Origin: Sulfuricurvum sp.
GTDB lineage: Bacteria > Campylobacterota > Campylobacteria > Campylobacterales > Sulfurimonadaceae
Assembly (NCBI RefSeq): GCF_028713855.1
Contig: NZ_JAQTNN010000006.1
Span: 1 to 64,000 of the forward strand
Length of the DNA: 64,000 bases
Direction: 5' to 3'
Made by a program: the position numbers and the translations under genes. Positions 35,265 to 44,018 of this stretch are shown piece by piece (the first letter of the stretch is position 1; every line of letters begins with the position of its first letter). Under the pieces are notes generated by a model. It did not search any database and was not told where the DNA came from. It saw only the letters and a program-made list of their open reading frames with translations.

Positions 35265-36437
35265 ATGACAAGCCTCTTTGACGATACAATCGCCGAGCAA
35301 TACCAAAATGACCCGCTTGCTATGAGAGTCTATACCTCGCAACTCTTGGGTCAGAGCAAAGAGTTAGTTCTCCACGGTGGCGGAAACACCTCGGTGAAAA
35401 TCGATAATATCCTCTACGTCAAGGGATCTGGCTGGAATCTCGATACGATCGAAAAGGGGGGATTTTCTCCTGTAAACCTCGATGTACTTCTCGAAATGGC
35501 GACCCGCGAAACTCTCAGTGATACCCAAATGGTCGCCGAACAACGTGCTGCGATGGCAGATCAAAGTTACCCGAACCCCTCCATCGAAGCGATTCTCCAC
35601 GCTATCATCCCGTATGATTACGTCGACCATACCCATGCCGATGCCGTCGTCACCCTCACCAATACTCCTAACGCTAAAGTGTTAGTGCAAAAGCTATACG
35701 GGGAGAGTATGCTCATCATCGATTACGTGATGCCCGGGTTTGAGCTGGCAAAACATATCTATGAGGTCACCCGTAACATCGACTGGGACACCATCTCAGG
35801 GATGATTCTGATGCATCACGGCGTCTTTACGTTTGATAACGATGCACGTCGTGCCTATGAGAAAATGATCGACATTGTCACCGTTGCCGAGGAGTATTTG
35901 AGTGAGCGCGTTACATTGGCATGCGGAGATTGTGAGGGGAAAAGCGACCCTTCTCTTCCAAAAGCTGTTGCTTTAGAAGTCGAAAAACTTTGCGGATACG
36001 AAGTGTTCCCCCTTATCATCGATTCACCGCGTGCACAACTCTTTAGCATTCTCCCTAACCTCGAAACTCTGGTCAAAAAAGGGGGATTAACCCCTGAACA
36101 CGTTATCCGTATCAAACCCTTCCCCGCTATCATCGATAACAATATCGCAGAGGGGATCGCTCATTTTGCAAAAGAGTACAAAGCCTATTTCGACGCCAAT
36201 GCCTCTTCAGATCATATCTGCCTCGATCTTGCCCCACGTTATGTGGTTATAAAAGGAGTCGGGATAGTTGTACTGGGTAAAGATGAAAAAGAGTCCCGTA
36301 TCATCGGTGAAATTGTTAAACATACCATTACCGCTATCCTCTCAGCCGAACAGCTCGGAGGATGGGGATCTCTCACATTGGCTCAGATGTTCGAAATGGA
36401 ATACTGGGAATTAGAACAAGCAAAACTCAAAAAATAA
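35265..36437 (+). CDS. Class II aldolase, RhaE-type, in an AI-2 gene cluster
   Basis: 390 residues. N-terminal class II aldolase/adducin domain (about 1-230): phosphate-loop HGGGNTSVKI near 37, YVKGSGWNL near 51, metal ligands H122 and H124 (DHTHAD) and a third His at 184/185 (MHHGVF). It resembles the aldolase half of bifunctional RhaEW (rhamnulose-1-phosphate aldolase/dehydrogenase) but has no dehydrogenase half. A C-terminal 150-residue domain follows. With LsrK and LsrG-like genes beside it, cleavage of a phosphorylated DPD derivative is a reasonable guess, not shown. Confidence 0.8.
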   Translation: MTSLFDDTIAEQYQNDPLAMRVYTSQLLGQSKELVLHGGGNTSVKIDNILYVKGSGWNLDTIEKGGFSPVNLDVLLEMATRETLSDTQMVAEQRAAMADQSYPNPSIEAILHAIIPYDYVDHTHADAVVTLTNTPNAKVLVQKLYGESMLIIDYVMPGFELAKHIYEVTRNIDWDTISGMILMHHGVFTFDNDARRAYEKMIDIVTVAEEYLSERVTLACGDCEGKSDPSLPKAVALEVEKLCGYEVFPLIIDSPRAQLFSILPNLETLVKKGGLTPEHVIRIKPFPAIIDNNIAEGIAHFAKEYKAYFDANASSDHICLDLAPRYVVIKGVGIVVLGKDEKESRIIGEIVKHTITAILSAEQLGGWGSLTLAQMFEMEYWELEQAKLKK

Positions 36438-36448
36438 GGAATATATAG

Positions 36449-36754
36449 ATGAAAATTACGAAAAAAGTGACCTTTATCGCCAAAGAAGAGCACATCGCAA
36501 CGGTGAAAAAATTATTGGAAGATATGGTTGCCCCATCGCTGAAAGAACCGGGATGTCTGTTTTATTACATCTTCCAATCCCAAAACAATCCGCGTAAATT
36601 CTTCGCGGTCGAATCGTGGGCAGATGAGGAGTCACTAGAGGGGCATAAATACACGGAACACTATGCCTACTACAAATCGCACTATGAGCCGTTTGTGGAC
36701 GATAAATACACTGAAGAACTCGATTTGCTTGATCCTAAAGCGTATCAGTTCTAA
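36449..36754 (+). CDS. LsrG-like ABM-domain protein
   Basis: 101 residues of the antibiotic-biosynthesis-monooxygenase fold. LsrG-like features are PGCLFYYIFQSQNNPRKFFAVESWAD and the His pair in EGHKYTEHYAYY (H66, H71), which align with E. coli LsrG (FHKTTPHYKT). LsrG isomerises phospho-DPD. 11 bases after the aldolase gene, and its stop interlocks with the lsrK stop on the other strand. Confidence 0.75.
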   Translation: MKITKKVTFIAKEEHIATVKKLLEDMVAPSLKEPGCLFYYIFQSQNNPRKFFAVESWADEESLEGHKYTEHYAYYKSHYEPFVDDKYTEELDLLDPKAYQF

Positions 36755-38283
36755 ATCCCGGGAGCCTTCCACATCGGCTCCAATGTCCCCTCACGTACCA
36801 ACTCCATCTGTTTGCAGTAGACTTTGAGCCATTTTTCTTTTATCTCACCATACTGTGTATGATTTGCTAAGTTCGGCTCAAAAGTGCGTTCAATTTTGAC
36901 AATATTTTTTCCCGCTTCCTCAAAGCTTTTATAGACCCCTGCACCGATACCGCATGCCATCGCTACACCCAGTGCCGTTGCCTCTTTGACTACTGGAACA
37001 CGCACTTCTAACCCCGTCACATCGGCCAATATCTGTGACCATAATGCCCCGTTGGATGCTCCGCTCGCAAAGGTGATAGAACTAGGTGAGATGCCGCTAA
37101 AGGCTTTTATGTTTTCCAGATTGATCGCACTGACGATACATGCATTTTCTTCTAATGCGCGAAACATCGATGCGACGTTGTATTTATTTTCATCCAATCC
37201 CAGACCCACAAACGACGGAGAAGCGTGTATCCATTCACCGTAATTCATCCGATCGCTAAAGATCGGGGTGATGCCATACGATCCAAGCGGAACCGACGAC
37301 GCCAGTTTTTCAAGTTCCGCATAACTTTTTCCACATCCGAAACTGTTACGAAACCAGCGCATCACCAACCCCGTAAAAAAGGTGATTCCCTCTGCCTGTG
37401 ACATCCCTTGAACCACATGAGGATTGACCCGTAACAGCATATCGTGTGAGAGTACGGTATTGCTGGGGATATTGACCACCTGCTGCCAAAAGCTCCCTCC
37501 TAATACGACCGCATCGCCGAGCGACGAAGCGCCTAAACCTGCGGTGCCGATTTGAACATCACCGCCACCCATGACAACGAGAGTATCACGGCTGAGTCCG
37601 CATTCCAACGAAGCTTTCTCACTGATATGCCCTAAGACCTCTCCGCTCTCTTTGATCGGAACAAACAACTCTTTGAGTCCGCATTTTTGAAACTCGCTTT
37701 TTTCCCAATCGCGATTTTGTAGACTAAAAGCTCCCGCCGTTCCCGCATTGGAAGGCTCAGACGCTAACTCACTGCTGAGTTTAAAGAGTATCCAATCGCT
37801 TATCATCGTAAAGTAGTGTGCTTTTTCATAGAGAGAGGGACGATTGTTTTTCAGCCACAGCAATCGCGGTGCGGCAGAGAGGGCAAAGGTTTGCCCGCTA
37901 GAGGTATAACATTCTAATTCAAGTGTAGGATTATTTCGTTTTAGCTGAACGACTTCTTTACCTGCGCGACTGTCGACATTGGCAACACCCCAGATTTCTT
38001 GGTTATCGCTGTCATAAACCACAATCCCTTCTCGCATACTCGACGCTGACACCGCCACAATTTCGGAAGCACTGATATTTGCTTTAGCTATGGATTCTCG
38101 GATACACCGTTTTGCAAGTTCCCAACCGTGCACAAAATCAAATCCCATCGATCCCGCAACATTTTCTTCGGAAATATGCTCCCACTCGTATTGTGCAATG
38201 GAAATTTGATTCCCTAAATCATCAAAAATGATTGCACGGATACTTCCCGTCCCTGCATCTATAACCAGAAAATATCGACTCAA
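36751..38283 (-). CDS. lsrK: Autoinducer-2 kinase
   Basis: 510 residues, FGGY kinase. Similar to E. coli LsrK along the whole length: DAGTGSIRAIIFD at the start, SSMREGIVVYD, SGQTFALSAAPRLLWL, GGGDVQIG, RVNPHV, EATALGVAMACG and the final MWKAPGI. It phosphorylates DPD at C5 using ATP. Start is a TTG overlapping the stop of the small upstream gene as TTGA; no better start exists in frame. No ribosome site is strong, so coupling to the upstream gene is likely. Confidence 0.92.
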   Translation of the reverse strand: MSRYFLVIDAGTGSIRAIIFDDLGNQISIAQYEWEHISEENVAGSMGFDFVHGWELAKRCIRESIAKANISASEIVAVSASSMREGIVVYDSDNQEIWGVANVDSRAGKEVVQLKRNNPTLELECYTSSGQTFALSAAPRLLWLKNNRPSLYEKAHYFTMISDWILFKLSSELASEPSNAGTAGAFSLQNRDWEKSEFQKCGLKELFVPIKESGEVLGHISEKASLECGLSRDTLVVMGGGDVQIGTAGLGASSLGDAVVLGGSFWQQVVNIPSNTVLSHDMLLRVNPHVVQGMSQAEGITFFTGLVMRWFRNSFGCGKSYAELEKLASSVPLGSYGITPIFSDRMNYGEWIHASPSFVGLGLDENKYNVASMFRALEENACIVSAINLENIKAFSGISPSSITFASGASNGALWSQILADVTGLEVRVPVVKEATALGVAMACGIGAGVYKSFEEAGKNIVKIERTFEPNLANHTQYGEIKEKWLKVYCKQMELVREGTLEPMWKAPGI

Positions 38284-38483
38284 CGAAGCTCTTTCATATT
38301 CACGAACACATCCAGTGGCAAGTGCTGATCCATATCATCTTTTACTTTTTCGATGTGAATATTACAAATCGAGCCTTTTAGCTCTTCGGCAAGCTGTTTC
38401 AGTTCATGGAGACTTTCACGCTTTGCAATTCCGCGGGCGGAACATCCGGTGACACCGGTGTGGTTATAGGTCATACGATACAT
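38280..38483 (-). CDS. Small protein upstream of lsrK, unknown
   Basis: 67 residues (or 64 from the second ATG). Contains C14 and C40, a helix RESLHELKQLAEELKGS and no membrane segment. Overlaps the lsrK TTG start by 4 bases, which argues it is a real, translated gene. I do not recognise the family. Confidence 0.6.
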   Translation of the reverse strand: MYRMTYNHTGVTGCSARGIAKRESLHELKQLAEELKGSICNIHIEKVKDDMDQHLPLDVFVNMKELR

Positions 38484-38570
38484 AGATGATCCAATAATGA
38501 TTTTATTGGTTAGGTTAAAGCAAAGAGAGTTCCAAGGTTGAGAAAAAAGAATAAGGCAAAGAGGGGGAGG

Positions 38571-38589
38571 AAGTGTTTTTTAAACACTT
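38571..38589 (-). terminator. Hairpin at the porB stop
   Basis: AAGTGTTT, three-base loop, AAACACTT forms a perfect 8-bp stem that includes the porB stop codon. The following minus-strand sequence is C-rich then TCTTTGCC and later TTTTTT, so it is only a possible terminator of the por operon. Confidence 0.4.
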
Positions 38590-39536
38590 GCCTCTTCACG
38601 ACGTTGGAGATAGTCCCATTTGGCATCGACACGTGCTTGCCATTCATCGATAAGGTACTCATTCTGCTTGGTGAAAAGATGTTTAAAACGTCCTTGTGCA
38701 CCGAGGTAATCACGTACCGGAATAATATTTTTCGGACGATACGTAATGTTTAGTTGTGTTCCATCGATAATTTCATATAACGGGAAAACCAATGAATCGG
38801 TTGCCAAATCGGAGATAGAGATCGTATCTTCCGGAGCAAATTTCCACTCAGTTGTACAGGCTGACATCGCATTGATAAACACAGGGCCCTCTGCTGCAAA
38901 TCCTTTTTGGATTTTAGCTACCATGTCTTTCCATTTGTTCGGAGCGACTTGAGCCACGTACGGCGCACCGTGTGCTGCCATAATCGCCATCATATCTTTT
39001 TTATTACGTTTTTCACCGTAACTGATACGTCCTGCAGGAGTAGTCGTCGCTGATGCACCGATCGGAGTCGAACTTGAGCGTTGTCCTCCTGTGTTAGCAT
39101 AGACTTCATTATCCAAACAAACGTACATCATATTATGTCCGCGCTCAAAACATCCAGAAATCCATTGGAAACCGATATCATAAGTTGCACCGTCTCCGCC
39201 GAATGCAACGAATTTAGGAGTACGATCAGGTTGCTTCAAACGCCCTTTTGTTTTCAGTGCTTTGTACATCGCTTCAGCACCTGCTACTGCAGAAGAACCA
39301 TTTTCAAATCCGATGTGAATCCATGAAGCATCCCATGACGTATACGGATAAACCGCCGTACATACTTCTAAACATCCGGTAGATGCCGCAAGAATCAAAT
39401 CATCATTCGTAGCATTTAAAACTTCACGAACAATAATCGAATGGGCACAGCCCGGGCAAAGAAGGTTAGCCCCCTCAAAGCGATCTGCCGAAGTAGAAAA
39501 CTCTTTGAGGTTTTTAATTTTTTTAATTTCTGACAT
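38580..39536 (-). CDS. porB: Pyruvate:acceptor oxidoreductase beta subunit
   Basis: 318 residues. Cluster cysteines begin in LLCPGCAHS, and the thiamine diphosphate motif GGDGATYDIGFQWISG near residue 122 is followed by NEVYANTGGQRS. With alpha, gamma and delta it oxidises pyruvate to acetyl-CoA, reducing ferredoxin or flavodoxin. Last gene of porG-porD-porA-porB, the order seen in Helicobacter. Confidence 0.95.
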   Translation of the reverse strand: MSEIKKIKNLKEFSTSADRFEGANLLCPGCAHSIIVREVLNATNDDLILAASTGCLEVCTAVYPYTSWDASWIHIGFENGSSAVAGAEAMYKALKTKGRLKQPDRTPKFVAFGGDGATYDIGFQWISGCFERGHNMMYVCLDNEVYANTGGQRSSSTPIGASATTTPAGRISYGEKRNKKDMMAIMAAHGAPYVAQVAPNKWKDMVAKIQKGFAAEGPVFINAMSACTTEWKFAPEDTISISDLATDSLVFPLYEIIDGTQLNITYRPKNIIPVRDYLGAQGRFKHLFTKQNEYLIDEWQARVDAKWDYLQRREEASV

Positions 39537-39545
39537 AATTGCCCC

Positions 39546-40769
39546 TTAGAAAAAAGAGAGTTTCGGTCCGCGAAGACCGATATATTGTTGCAACGGAGTT
39601 GTCGGTTTGAGTGCATCCGCATTTGCTTTGAGTTCCGTAAAGATACCTACTAAGTGTGCTTTGGTTAAGTCACGTCCGCCCAACCCGTAAATGTAGTTCG
39701 TTAATACCGCTTTAGTCTCAGTGTTGAACAATGAACCTGAGAGTTCATTAAACAATGCACCCATAGCGCCGTGTGGACTTGAACGATCCAATGCACCGAT
39801 TGCTTTAACATCTTTCAATGCTGCAGCGATTTGTTCAAGCGGCCACGGACGGAATACACGGATACCGATGACACCGGCTTTAATACCGTGTTGTGTACGC
39901 ATCTCTTCAGCTACTTCACGAGCTGTTTCAACCGATGTTCCCATACAAACAACCGCTACTTCCGCATCGTCCATATTGTACGATTCCACAATATTGTATT
40001 TACGCCCTGACAATTTTTCAAAATCATCAAATGCTGCTTGGATTTTTGGTAATACGGCTGTCATCAAAGCATGTTGTTGACGTGCTTTGTGCTCAAAATG
40101 CCAATCTTCTTCCGTTTGAACCCCATGAGTTACCGGATGATCCAAATCAAGCATATCGTTCATCGGTTTATAGTCGCCGACAAAGTTGTATGCCACTTCA
40201 TCGCTCAGAGTATGAACACCTTGAGCCGTGTGTGACGTCATAAATCCGTCTTGGTTAACGATTGCCGGTAAACGGACATCGTGATCTTCGGATACTTTGA
40301 AAGCAATAAAATTCAAATCGTATGCTTCTTGCGGAGAATAAGCACCGAATTGAATCCAGCCGCTATCACGCCCCATGTACATATCAGAGTGATCACCGTT
40401 AACATTAAGAGGTGCCCCGATAGCACGGTTTACAAGATTGAGAACAATCGGTAAACGCATTCCAGATGCGGAATAAAGCGTTTCCAACATCAATGCAAAG
40501 CCTTGTGATGATGTTGCCGTTGCAACACGTCCGCCTGCTGCTGCAGCACCGATACAACATGACATTGCACCGTGCTCGGATTCGGTCATGACAAATTCGC
40601 CGTCAACATAACCATTTGCTTTGAAACCTGCATATCCTTCTACGATAGGAGTCGAAGGGGTAATCGGATAAGCCGCTACAACGTCAACTTGTACTTGACG
40701 AAGTGCTTGGCTTGCTGCCATATTCCCATCCCAGACTTCAATATCGCGTAGTTCGATTGTATCTGCCAT
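39546..40769 (-). CDS. porA: Pyruvate:acceptor oxidoreductase alpha subunit
   Basis: 407 residues. YPITPSTPIVEGYAGF near residue 35 binds pyrimidine and pyruvate, and ATSSQGFALMLETLY lies near 85. Start overlaps the porD stop by one base. Confidence 0.95.
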   Translation of the reverse strand: MADTIELRDIEVWDGNMAASQALRQVQVDVVAAYPITPSTPIVEGYAGFKANGYVDGEFVMTESEHGAMSCCIGAAAAGGRVATATSSQGFALMLETLYSASGMRLPIVLNLVNRAIGAPLNVNGDHSDMYMGRDSGWIQFGAYSPQEAYDLNFIAFKVSEDHDVRLPAIVNQDGFMTSHTAQGVHTLSDEVAYNFVGDYKPMNDMLDLDHPVTHGVQTEEDWHFEHKARQQHALMTAVLPKIQAAFDDFEKLSGRKYNIVESYNMDDAEVAVVCMGTSVETAREVAEEMRTQHGIKAGVIGIRVFRPWPLEQIAAALKDVKAIGALDRSSPHGAMGALFNELSGSLFNTETKAVLTNYIYGLGGRDLTKAHLVGIFTELKANADALKPTTPLQQYIGLRGPKLSFF

Positions 40770-41185
40770 TAGTCTTCCTTCACTTCAGTATCAGCTTTTT
40801 TCTCTTTTTTAGGCCATTCGGCAAGTGCGCTCTCTTCGTCTTTTTGTTCCGGGAACATCAAAAGCGATTTTGGGTTCGTCGGACATACTTCGACACAAAT
40901 CCCGCACCCTTTACAATGATCAAAATCGATTCCGATCATTTTTTTATCACGAGAAATAATCGACATATCCGGACAATATACCCAGCAAAATTGGCAATCA
41001 ATACAGTAGTCTTTGTTAAACAAAGGCTTTTCAATACGCCAGTCTGCTACGCTCGCAGTAAATGAGCTTGATTGTGAATAAGGGCGATTTTCAGGAAGCG
41101 TTGTTGCAATATCACGAACCGCTCCATCAAATGTTCGGAGCATGGCACCGATTTCGAACCCATCCCATCCTTTTTTTTCCATCAT
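40769..41185 (-). CDS. porD: Pyruvate:acceptor oxidoreductase delta subunit (2x4Fe-4S)
   Basis: 138 residues. Two cluster motifs, CIDCQFCWVYCP near residue 61 and CKGCGICVEVCP near residue 89. It passes electrons from the TPP-clusters to ferredoxin. Long charged C-terminal tail (KKEKKADTEVKED). Confidence 0.95.
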   Translation of the reverse strand: MMEKKGWDGFEIGAMLRTFDGAVRDIATTLPENRPYSQSSSFTASVADWRIEKPLFNKDYCIDCQFCWVYCPDMSIISRDKKMIGIDFDHCKGCGICVEVCPTNPKSLLMFPEQKDEESALAEWPKKEKKADTEVKED

Positions 41186-41192
41186 GTGCTCC

Positions 41193-41750
41193 TTACTTCA
41201 CTTCATCATACGCGCGTTGAATCGCGATCATGTTAGCATCGATAATTTTTTGTGGTAATTTTTTCAATACCCGTATCATGTTCTCTTTGAAAAAGTCCAT
41301 CTCATACATTCCTGATACTTTCATCAAAGCACCTAACATCGGTGTATTAGGAATCGCTTTCCCGATAGTCTCTTGTGAGATTTTAATACAGTCTACAGTA
41401 TAAACTTTTTTACCCGAAAGTTTAGGTTGTGAGGCAATTAGCTCTTCAGTACTCATATGTGTTGTAATGATATAGACGGTATTCTCTTTTTCATTTGCTG
41501 TAATATCGGCCACGTAAACAAGTGCAGGGTCAATTACCAAAACATAATCTGGAGCCATGAATTTTTCATGGTTCATAATGACTTTATCATCAACACGGTT
41601 ATAGGCGGTCATCGCAGCTCCACGTTTAGCGGAACCGTAAAATGCAAATGCTTGAACATGCTTACCGGTGGTAGATACTACGTCAGCTAGACCTTTTGCA
41701 CCTGTTACAGCACCTTGCCCAGCTCGACTATGCCATCGAATTTCTAGCAT
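41193..41750 (-). CDS. porG: Pyruvate:acceptor oxidoreductase gamma subunit
   Basis: 185 residues beginning MLEIRWHSRAGQGAVTGAKGLAD, the gamma-subunit signature. First gene of the por operon, AGGGAG before its ATG. The 124-base space upstream (41751-41874) has TAGAAT and TAAAAT elements that could serve as -10 boxes, but none is clear. Confidence 0.95.
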   Translation of the reverse strand: MLEIRWHSRAGQGAVTGAKGLADVVSTTGKHVQAFAFYGSAKRGAAMTAYNRVDDKVIMNHEKFMAPDYVLVIDPALVYVADITANEKENTVYIITTHMSTEELIASQPKLSGKKVYTVDCIKISQETIGKAIPNTPMLGALMKVSGMYEMDFFKENMIRVLKKLPQKIIDANMIAIQRAYDEVK

Positions 41751-41874
41751 GAATTCTCCCTCTGACTTAAGTTTTTAAGTTGAATTTTATCAATAGGTGT
41801 ATTCTATGAAAGTTGCTCTTAAATGTAGCTTTTCACCTGGTACGAGCTTAAGAATCAAAGACAAAGTGTTACTT

Positions 41875-42519
41875 TCATCCCCTCTGAGCGATGTATCGGA
41901 CTGCTTCAAAAGCATTGGGTTGTATAATATCTGTTAATGTGACCAATTGTTCTATCTTATCATATCCACTGGTTACTGCGACGCATTTGATTCCTGCACG
42001 GTTGGATGCTTCGATATCCAAAAGGGTATCTCCTATCATCCAAACATGCTCTGAAGGGTTGCCCATTTGTTCCAATGCTTTAAAAATCGGTTCAGGATGC
42101 GGTTTTGGATTTTCCACATGTTCGCGCCCTATCAACGTCTCAAAATAGTGCATTAACTCAAAATGTTCCATCAATTCACGTGAATAAAGCCCTGTTTTTG
42201 TGGTAACAATTCCTAAACGGGCAAACGTTGATGCTTCACGAACGGCTTCCGCCGCACCGGGGAGCAGCACGGTCTTTTGCCGCGCTATTTCACGATAATA
42301 AAGCTTATAGGTCGCCACATGAATATCGATGAGTTCAGACTTTACCCCAACCTCTGTGAACATCGTCTCTAGTGTATGTCCGATCTGCGACGTAATCATC
42401 TCGTCATTTACCGATGTTTGCATTCCGTGGGTTTTAAGGGTATGATGAAAACTCTCTAAAATTGCTTCGGTAGAGTCGATCAATGTTCCGTCTAAATCAA
42501 ATAAAATAATTGGCTGCAT
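41875..42519 (-). CDS. HAD-superfamily phosphatase (Gph-like)
   Basis: 214 residues from ATG 42519, coupled to the upstream stop as TAATG. HAD motif I FDLDGTLIDS (D8, D10), motif II TTKTG, motif III KPHPEP with the Lys, motif IV MIGDTLLDIEAS. Size and cap fit phosphoglycolate phosphatase or a pyrophosphatase-type HAD; the substrate cannot be read. Confidence 0.85.
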   Translation of the reverse strand: MQPIILFDLDGTLIDSTEAILESFHHTLKTHGMQTSVNDEMITSQIGHTLETMFTEVGVKSELIDIHVATYKLYYREIARQKTVLLPGAAEAVREASTFARLGIVTTKTGLYSRELMEHFELMHYFETLIGREHVENPKPHPEPIFKALEQMGNPSEHVWMIGDTLLDIEASNRAGIKCVAVTSGYDKIEQLVTLTDIIQPNAFEAVRYIAQRG

Positions 42520-44018
42520 TATTTTTTCTCCCAATCTATGTAATCTTCCCAAATACCATTAATCGTCGGTTTAATCCCGGAAATATGTCGACTGTAGACA
42601 TTTATCTCATTAGGAATCACCAAAAACAGATACGGGTTATCCCCGGAAATCTGTGCAAAAATTTGACGTTGCAACACGGCAATCGTCTCCGGGTCGGTTG
42701 AACTCTCCATTTTCTCAATCAGTTTATCTGCTTGATGCGAATGATATCCTACCAAATTAAACCCGCCTGGTACATCGCTATCACTATGCCACAATGCATA
42801 AGGATCAGGTGTTAAAGAGAGTGACCAGCCAAGAAGAACCGTATCAAATTTACGCGGGGCAACGACCGTATTTAAAAATGCCTGCCACTCCATCACCCGC
42901 AATGTCACTTTAACTCCGACATCAAGTAACTGCCGCTGTAAAATCTCCGCTGCATACGGACGGATAGCATTGGAGTTTGATGTAGCGATCTCAAACTCTA
43001 ACGGGTGTACCGAATCGTATCCTGCCGCTTTTAGAAGTGCTTTTGCTTGAATCAGGTTTTGTTTTGGTGCTTTTATAGAATCATTAAATCCTTTACTTCC
43101 GGGCAAAAAAGGACCCGTACACACATGCCCGTGTTTCAAAAATAAAATATCTATTAATTTTTGTCGATCGATGGCAAGCGATAATGCTTGACGAACACGC
43201 GCATCTTGGAATTTTTTAAGCCGCAGGTTAAAGCCTAGATACGTGTAACTGTGCGATGGTAATTCCAGCGTTGCAAAATGTTTATGAAAAGCGGTATCAA
43301 TTTGCCGTTCATATTGCATACTCTCCAAACTGTCAACATCAATCTCCCCCGATTTTAGCATCAGAAAGCGGGTCATTGGGTCACTGATGACATGAAAAAC
43401 GATTTTATCAATTTTAGGGCGGTGTTCAAAATAAATTGGATTCGCTTCCAAAACAATTTGTTTTGAAAATTCCAGTTTTGTAAGAATATATGGTCCCGTC
43501 CCGATCGGGTGAGTATTAAATGCAGATCCCATAATATCACTCTCATGACTGAGAATATGGCGGGGGACAATCCCCATCATCCACACTTCCAGTGCTTTGA
43601 AATAGGGTTTTTCATATACTACACGTACCGTATAATCATCTATGACACTGACGTTTTTAATCACCCTGAAATCGGATGCGTAAGGGGTGATCGTTTTAGG
43701 TGATTTAATCAGCTCGTACGTAAAAAGGACATCTGCAGCAGTAAAGGGTTTCCCGTCATGCCATTTAACCCCGTGACGAAGTTTAAACTCGATTATCGTC
43801 GGAGTGACAAATCTATACGATTCTGCCAAATCACCGATAATTTTTTGACCGGTTTCATCGTATTTAACCAATGCGTTAAACATAAAACCTGCGATAGAGG
43901 CACTGGCTGAATCAGTTGCAATCAGTGGGTTAAGGCGTGCAGGATTGGAAGAGGCGCTAAGATGAAGTGTTGAAGCGACCAGCCAGACACTTTGCAAAAG
44001 AAGGAGTAAAAACTTCAC
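42519..44018 (-). CDS. Oligopeptide-type ABC transporter substrate-binding protein
   Basis: 499 residues from GTG 44018, which overlaps the upstream stop as GTGA. N-terminal signal peptide (KFLLLLLQSVWLVAST). SBP family 5 signatures: LRHGVKWHDGKPFTAADVLFTYE near residue 80 and VRQALSLAIDRQKL near residue 290. It binds peptides or similar ligands in the periplasm. No permease or ATPase genes are adjacent. Confidence 0.88.
   Translation of the reverse strand: MKFLLLLLQSVWLVASTLHLSASSNPARLNPLIATDSASASIAGFMFNALVKYDETGQKIIGDLAESYRFVTPTIIEFKLRHGVKWHDGKPFTAADVLFTYELIKSPKTITPYASDFRVIKNVSVIDDYTVRVVYEKPYFKALEVWMMGIVPRHILSHESDIMGSAFNTHPIGTGPYILTKLEFSKQIVLEANPIYFEHRPKIDKIVFHVISDPMTRFLMLKSGEIDVDSLESMQYERQIDTAFHKHFATLELPSHSYTYLGFNLRLKKFQDARVRQALSLAIDRQKLIDILFLKHGHVCTGPFLPGSKGFNDSIKAPKQNLIQAKALLKAAGYDSVHPLEFEIATSNSNAIRPYAAEILQRQLLDVGVKVTLRVMEWQAFLNTVVAPRKFDTVLLGWSLSLTPDPYALWHSDSDVPGGFNLVGYHSHQADKLIEKMESSTDPETIAVLQRQIFAQISGDNPYLFLVIPNEINVYSRHISGIKPTINGIWEDYIDWEKK

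Noticed and set aside
38510-38713. 67-codon minus-strand frame at the 3' end of porB
   Set aside because: Overlaps porB in another frame with no site; porB itself runs to its normal end.
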